8,480 nucleotides of DNA from JAVBKE01 sp031554215 (lineage in GTDB: Bacteria > Bacillota > Bacilli > JARBTR01): the NCBI GenBank assembly GCA_031554215.1, contig JAVBKF010000101.1, positions 1 through 8,480 on the forward strand, read 5' to 3'. Below are positions 5,967 through 8,480 of the stretch, one piece after another (position 1 is the first letter of the stretch; each line of letters starts with the position of its first letter). The notes under the pieces were generated by a model. That model had not been told where the DNA came from and made no database searches. It saw only the letters and a program-made list of their open reading frames with translations. The position numbers and the translations under genes were made by a program.

Positions 5967-6689
5967 ATGACAAAAGTACAATATAAACGTGTCGTTTTAA
6001 AAATTAGCGGCGAAGCACTTGCGGGCGATAAGGGGGTTGGACTCGAGCCAACAATTATTCATTCCATCGCTCAGCAAATTAAAGAGGTTGCTGATTTAGG
6101 TGTTGAGATTGCAATTGTCGTTGGTGGTGGTAATCTGTGGCGTGGCCGTATTGGTAGTAGCCTCGGCATGGACCGAGCAAACTCAGACTATATGGGGATG
6201 CTTGGAACATGTATGAATGCTTTAGCTTTACAAGACTGTCTTGAAATTGCAGGCGTGCCTTGTCGTGTCATGACGTCGATTGAAATGCGTCAAGTTGCTG
6301 AACCTTATATCCGTAGAAAGGCAATCAGACATCTAGAAAAAGGTCGGATTGTCATTTTTGCGGCTGGTGTAGGGAATCCTTATTTTTCTACGGATACAAC
6401 AGCTGCACTCCGTGCCGCAGAAATTGAAGCTGAAGTCATTCTGATGGCGAAAAATAATGTTGATGGTGTGTACAGTGCAGACCCTAAAATCGATTTAACA
6501 GCTAAGAAGTATGATGAACTTACATATATGCAAGTACTGCAAGAAGGGCTCGAAGTGATGGATTCTACGGCGTCTTCATTATCAATGGATAACAATATTC
6601 CGTTAATTGTTTTCTCACTAATGGAAGTTGGCAACATTAAGCGTGTGGTTTTAGGCGAAAAAATCGGTACCGTTGTTACTGCAGAGTAA
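5967..6689 (+). CDS. pyrH: Uridylate (UMP) kinase
   Basis: Amino-acid-kinase-fold hexamer that phosphorylates UMP to UDP with ATP, the step from de novo pyrimidine synthesis to UTP and CTP. AGGAGG (5953–5958) lies 8 nt before the ATG. The 240-aa length equals that of B. subtilis PyrH. Visible motifs: KISGEALAG (12–20, ATP phosphate binding), VVGGGNLWRGR (51–61), DYMGMLGTCMNALALQD (74–90), STDTTAALRAAEIEAE (141–156, UMP and ATP site) and KNNVDGVYSADP (162–173). No key residue is lost. It shares an almost identical ribosome-binding stretch (CATAGGAGGAAAC) with rpsB. frr follows after 27 nt. Confidence 0.97.
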   Translation: MTKVQYKRVVLKISGEALAGDKGVGLEPTIIHSIAQQIKEVADLGVEIAIVVGGGNLWRGRIGSSLGMDRANSDYMGMLGTCMNALALQDCLEIAGVPCRVMTSIEMRQVAEPYIRRKAIRHLEKGRIVIFAAGVGNPYFSTDTTAALRAAEIEAEVILMAKNNVDGVYSADPKIDLTAKKYDELTYMQVLQEGLEVMDSTASSLSMDNNIPLIVFSLMEVGNIKRVVLGEKIGTVVTAE

Positions 6690-6716
6690 TGGCTAATATC
6701 GAAGGGGGATATTGAA

Positions 6717-7274
6717 ATGAGTAAGGAAATTCTTGATCAAACCAATGGTAGAATGGATAAAGCAATTGCATCTTTTACAAAAGAGTTGGCAAGTATTCGG
6801 GCTGGGCGAGCAAGTGCTTCTCTACTAGACAGAATCTCAATTGAATATTATGGTGCACAAACGCCAATTAATCAATTGGCAGGTGTCTCAATTCCTGAGG
6901 CAAGAATGCTTGTGATACAGCCGTATGACCGCGAATCGTTAAAGGAAATTGAAAAAGCAATCATGCGCTCTGACTTAGGGATTAATCCCACAAATGATGG
7001 AACAGTGATTCGTTTAGTGATTCCTGCGCTGACAGAAGAGCGGCGTCGGGACCTCGCGAAACAGGTGAAGAAGACAGCTGAGGAAGCGAAAATTGCCATT
7101 CGTAATATTCGTCGTGATGGCAATGATGATCTCAAGAAGCTTGAAAAATCAGGGGACATTTCTGAGGACCAAGCAAAAGGATTTGCAGACGACATTCAAA
7201 AGTTGACAGATAGTCATACTGCGAAGATTGATCAATTGGCAAAAGAAAAAGAAAAAGAAATGATGGAAGTGTAA
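6717..7274 (+). CDS. frr: Ribosome recycling factor
   Basis: Splits the post-termination ribosome together with EF-G. AAGGGGG lies 8 nt before the ATG, and the protein has the standard 185 aa. The family pattern is complete: the long-helix start MDKAIASFTKELASIRAGRAS (13–33); domain II with YYGAQTPINQLAGVSIPEAR (44–63) and IQPYD (67–71); then AIMRSDLGINPTNDGTVIRLVIPALTEERR (81–110) and a C-terminal coiled-coil half rich in Lys and Glu (112–185) with IRNIRRDGND (128–137). Last gene of the operon, followed by a terminator 18 nt after the stop. Confidence 0.98.
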   Translation: MSKEILDQTNGRMDKAIASFTKELASIRAGRASASLLDRISIEYYGAQTPINQLAGVSIPEARMLVIQPYDRESLKEIEKAIMRSDLGINPTNDGTVIRLVIPALTEERRRDLAKQVKKTAEEAKIAIRNIRRDGNDDLKKLEKSGDISEDQAKGFADDIQKLTDSHTAKIDQLAKEKEKEMMEV

Positions 7275-7292
7275 CGAACCATTATAAAATAC

Positions 7293-7339
7293 ATGCGAAC
7301 AGTTCTCAGGTTGATGAGATGCTTGTTCGCATTTTCTTT
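7293..7339 (+). terminator. Rho-independent terminator after frr
   Basis: ATGCGAACA (7293–7301) pairs perfectly with TGTTCGCAT (7324–7332). A second helix TCTCA (7304–7308)/TGAGA (7315–7319) with a 6-nt loop GGTTGA sits inside. The tail TTTTCTTT follows. It ends the rpsB–frr operon. The other strand has a T-rich flank too (GTATTTTAT), so it may also stop the leftward DUF309 transcript. Confidence 0.85.
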
Positions 7340-7399
7340 ATGGCGTGAAGCTTGTGTTGGATGAGTGAGGTCGTTTTGAGTAGCGGATTGCTTACAAGC

Positions 7400-7951
7400 T
7401 CAATTTGAGCCTGGATCAGTTTGACTGCTAGCTCGTTGTTGTTTTTTCAGTAGTAATTGTTTTTGGCGCGTTTCGATGACCTCGGTCCGGTCCCGAGTAA
7501 TGTGCTTTAAACGAATTGATTCTGGGGGAGTGGCCGTATCCTGCCAGGACATCTGGAGCGCAATGCATTGTGCTTTTGAAGCAGATAAAAGGGCTTGGTC
7601 ACTGATCGGGATATTGCTATTTTGAAATGGCTTTCCTTGCTCTAGTCTAGCGAGTGAATCCATTAGTAATTCGGTTAGGGCGATCTGATTTACGCCTAGC
7701 TGATTGATTGCCTGCTCTTGTAGGAGAGAAATTTTGATTGCATTCTTGAGTAATTTCTTGGCACCCACCAGATTTCCGGCACGATAATGGTAGAAGCCAA
7801 CGGCTAATTGAATGAAGGCTACATATGGGGATTGTTTGTTGATGGGGTGAATCGTTTTCCAATGTTCTTCTAGGATATCATGGCAATGAAAATAATCATG
7901 ATTTCCATGGAAATAGGCAAGGTAATCAATCATTTGTTGGTTCAAAGTCAA
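7400..7951 (-). CDS. DUF309 family protein (YpuF-like), function unknown
   Basis: All-helical protein of the DUF309 family, of unknown biochemical role. The start is a TTG with AGGAG 9 nt upstream; the next in-frame ATG is codon 7. At 183 aa it is of usual size. The family core is clear: FHGNHDYFHCHDILEEHWK (14–32) and IQLAVGFYHYRAGNLVGAKKLL (47–68), each forming part of a helical bundle with clustered His, Glu and Cys residues that could bind metal (inference). In other members I recall DYFECHEVLEEHW; here Glu is replaced by His22. The C-terminal third (about 110–183) is polar, ends with Lys/Gln-rich and Ser/Asn-rich stretches, and looks poorly conserved. It lies 65 nt behind the Spo0E-like gene on the same strand, with no terminator between them, so the two are probably co-transcribed. 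Confidence 0.8.
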   Translation of the reverse strand: MTLNQQMIDYLAYFHGNHDYFHCHDILEEHWKTIHPINKQSPYVAFIQLAVGFYHYRAGNLVGAKKLLKNAIKISLLQEQAINQLGVNQIALTELLMDSLARLEQGKPFQNSNIPISDQALLSASKAQCIALQMSWQDTATPPESIRLKHITRDRTEVIETRQKQLLLKKQQRASSQTDPGSN

Positions 7952-8016
7952 TGTGCTCAGCTCCTCATTCCAAGGGTAGCATGAACGAAGGAACCTGACA
8001 AAGGAAAAAGTCTCGC

Positions 8017-8175
8017 TTACCGCATTTTTTTTTGGTAGACTAGCAAAAGTGTATCGAGCTCGTGACTAACTTTTAATACCTCGTCCGAAGTTAAACGATG
8101 ATGCTTAGTGATTTCTAGTAGTTCTTTTTTCTTAGCTGCAATTTTCTCTTTTAACTTGGTCATATCTTGTGTCAT
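8017..8175 (-). CDS. Spo0E-like aspartyl-phosphate phosphatase (sporulation regulator)
   Basis: Small protein of 52 aa. Start ATG with GAAGGGG 8 nt upstream. The family's two antiparallel helices are visible: a Lys/Glu-rich first helix (about 3–24), a short turn (KHHRLTS, 24–30) and a second helix carrying the signature SHELD (37–41), the family's SxELD motif, followed by LLLVYQKK. Spo0E family members remove phosphate from Spo0A~P and delay sporulation; Asp41 is the expected key residue. Length and motif fit the small paralogues (YnzD/YisI type) rather than full-length Spo0E. The last codons run through a nine-A tract on the coding strand (8025–8033). It is the first gene of a leftward pair with DUF309, and its promoter region carries a Spo0A box. 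Which phosphorylated response regulator it acts on cannot be told. Confidence 0.8.
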   Translation of the reverse strand: MTQDMTKLKEKIAAKKKELLEITKHHRLTSDEVLKVSHELDTLLLVYQKKMR

Positions 8176-8205
8176 ATTAGAAACCCCTTCATCGTTTTCT
8201 ATTTT

Positions 8206-8239
8206 ATGATACAGGATTCGCTACGTACTTTTTGTCGAA
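8206..8239 (-). promoter_or_regulatory. Candidate promoter of the Spo0E-like gene with a Spo0A box
   Basis: TTTGTCGAA at 8231–8239 (plus strand) matches the published Spo0A consensus TTTGTCRAA exactly. On the minus strand a -35-like TCGACA (8238→8233) lies inside the box, and TATCAT (8211→8206) is a 5/6 -10 element. The 21-nt spacer is too long for ordinary sigma-A promoters but recalls Spo0A-activated sigma-A promoters such as spoIIG. The predicted transcript would start about 24 nt before the start codon. Alternatively Spo0A may repress a promoter using TAAAAT (8206→8201). Regulation is inference. Confidence 0.5.
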
Positions 8240-8403
8240 ACTTGGCGGATAATGTTTATTCGCTTGAAGATGCATTTTTAGTCACCTTTGTCACTGAATC
8301 TTTTTTTTTGAGGGTAATCAGGCGTGGTGTAGCTAGTGGCCTTTTGTTTATTTTTCAAGTGAACTTTGGTAAGATGTTAACAGATTTGTTTTTATTTGAG
8401 CTA
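8240..8403. other. Non-coding AT-rich region
   Basis: With the promoter above, this belongs to the 305 nt to the right of the Spo0E-like gene. A plus-strand frame of 82 codons (8167–8415) crosses it, but that frame starts inside the opposite Spo0E-like gene, has no ribosome binding site and encodes a Phe/Leu-rich protein with no recognisable motif, so I do not call it. A nine-T run lies at 8301–8309 without a convincing hairpin before it. I see nothing else supportable here. Confidence 0.5.
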
Positions 8404-8480
8404 GGGGGTGTCTGAAAAAGATTTATGAAAGGGGAATGCCCGCGAATTTTTCGATTACCATCAACAGTTGTTTCACGATC
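8404..8480 (-). mobile_element. Possible insertion-sequence end with transposase C-terminus, cut by the window edge
   Basis: Read leftward from the edge, an open frame encodes 18 codons (IVKQLLMVIEKFAGIPLS) ending at a TAA (8425–8423). It is followed 2 nt later by CTTTTTCAGACACCCCC (8420→8404). A gene stop just before a C-rich boundary of this kind is how many insertion sequences end, and the sequence reminds me of terminal repeats seen on some Firmicutes elements. Only 77 nt are visible, the other repeat is outside the window, and no transposase motif can be checked. Treat as a hint only. Confidence 0.2.

Noticed and set aside
7396..7408. GCTCAA-T-TTGAGC palindrome near the end of the DUF309 gene
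   Set aside because: Six pairs around a single base cannot form a hairpin loop and there is no T-tract; likely chance within or beside the stop codon region.
8265..8309. Terminator before the nine-T run at 8301–8309
   Set aside because: The GTCAC copies upstream are direct, not inverted, repeats and no stable stem precedes the T-run.
8167..8415. Plus-strand frame of 82 codons near the right edge
   Set aside because: It starts inside the opposite-strand Spo0E-like gene, covers its promoter and Spo0A box, has no ribosome binding site and no recognisable domain.
1..8480. CRISPR array, tRNA or rRNA genes
   Set aside because: I saw no spaced direct-repeat array, tRNA cloverleaf with a TTCRA arm, or rRNA-like stretch on either strand.

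Overview
This window is the conserved cod–rpsB segment of a low-GC Gram-positive chromosome, most likely an endospore-forming member of the order Bacillales. The gene order xerC(codV)–hslV(codW/clpQ)–hslU(codX/clpY)–codY followed by rpsB–tsf–pyrH–frr is the classical Bacillus arrangement. A small Spo0E-type phosphatase gene with a perfect Spo0A box in front of it points to a sporulating lineage. I do not assign a genus.

Layout, left to right. (1) 1–3704, + strand: the 3' part of the tyrosine recombinase gene xerC (cut by the window edge), hslV with a probable TTG start, hslU, and codY. The gaps before hslV and before codY carry a near-identical 16-nt sequence (TGACA[T/A]TTTCAGT[T/A]AA) that resembles a -35 element merged with a CodY box, suggesting CodY feedback on its own operon. 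(2) 3705–4032: a strong terminator, a sigma-A-type promoter and a roughly 130-nt structured rpsB leader. The large flagellar/chemotaxis operon that sits between codY and rpsB in B. subtilis is absent here. (3) 4033–7274, + strand: rpsB, tsf, pyrH and frr (ribosomal protein S2, EF-Ts, UMP kinase, ribosome recycling factor). There is an attenuator-like hairpin between rpsB and tsf, and an unusual ~107-nt nested stem-loop ending in seven T between tsf and pyrH. A terminator follows frr. (4) 7400–8175, - strand: a Spo0E-like gene (52 aa) followed downstream by a DUF309 gene, probably co-transcribed. These stand where uppS and cdsA follow frr in B. subtilis. (5) 8176–8480: the Spo0E-like promoter region with the Spo0A box, then non-coding sequence, and at the right edge a possible insertion-sequence end.

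How it fits together: XerC resolves chromosome dimers; HslUV is an ATP-dependent protease; CodY links GTP and branched-chain amino-acid supply to transcription; the S2–EF-Ts–UMP kinase–RRF cluster serves translation and pyrimidine nucleotide supply; the Spo0E-like protein would drain phosphate from Spo0A. Most genes are ordinary core genes. The unusual signals are regulatory (repeated CodY-like operator, tsf–pyrH RNA structure, Spo0A box at a Spo0E-like gene) plus a few substitutions at normally conserved positions in CodY and S2. I see no clear novel defence or mobile system; the right edge is too short to resolve.
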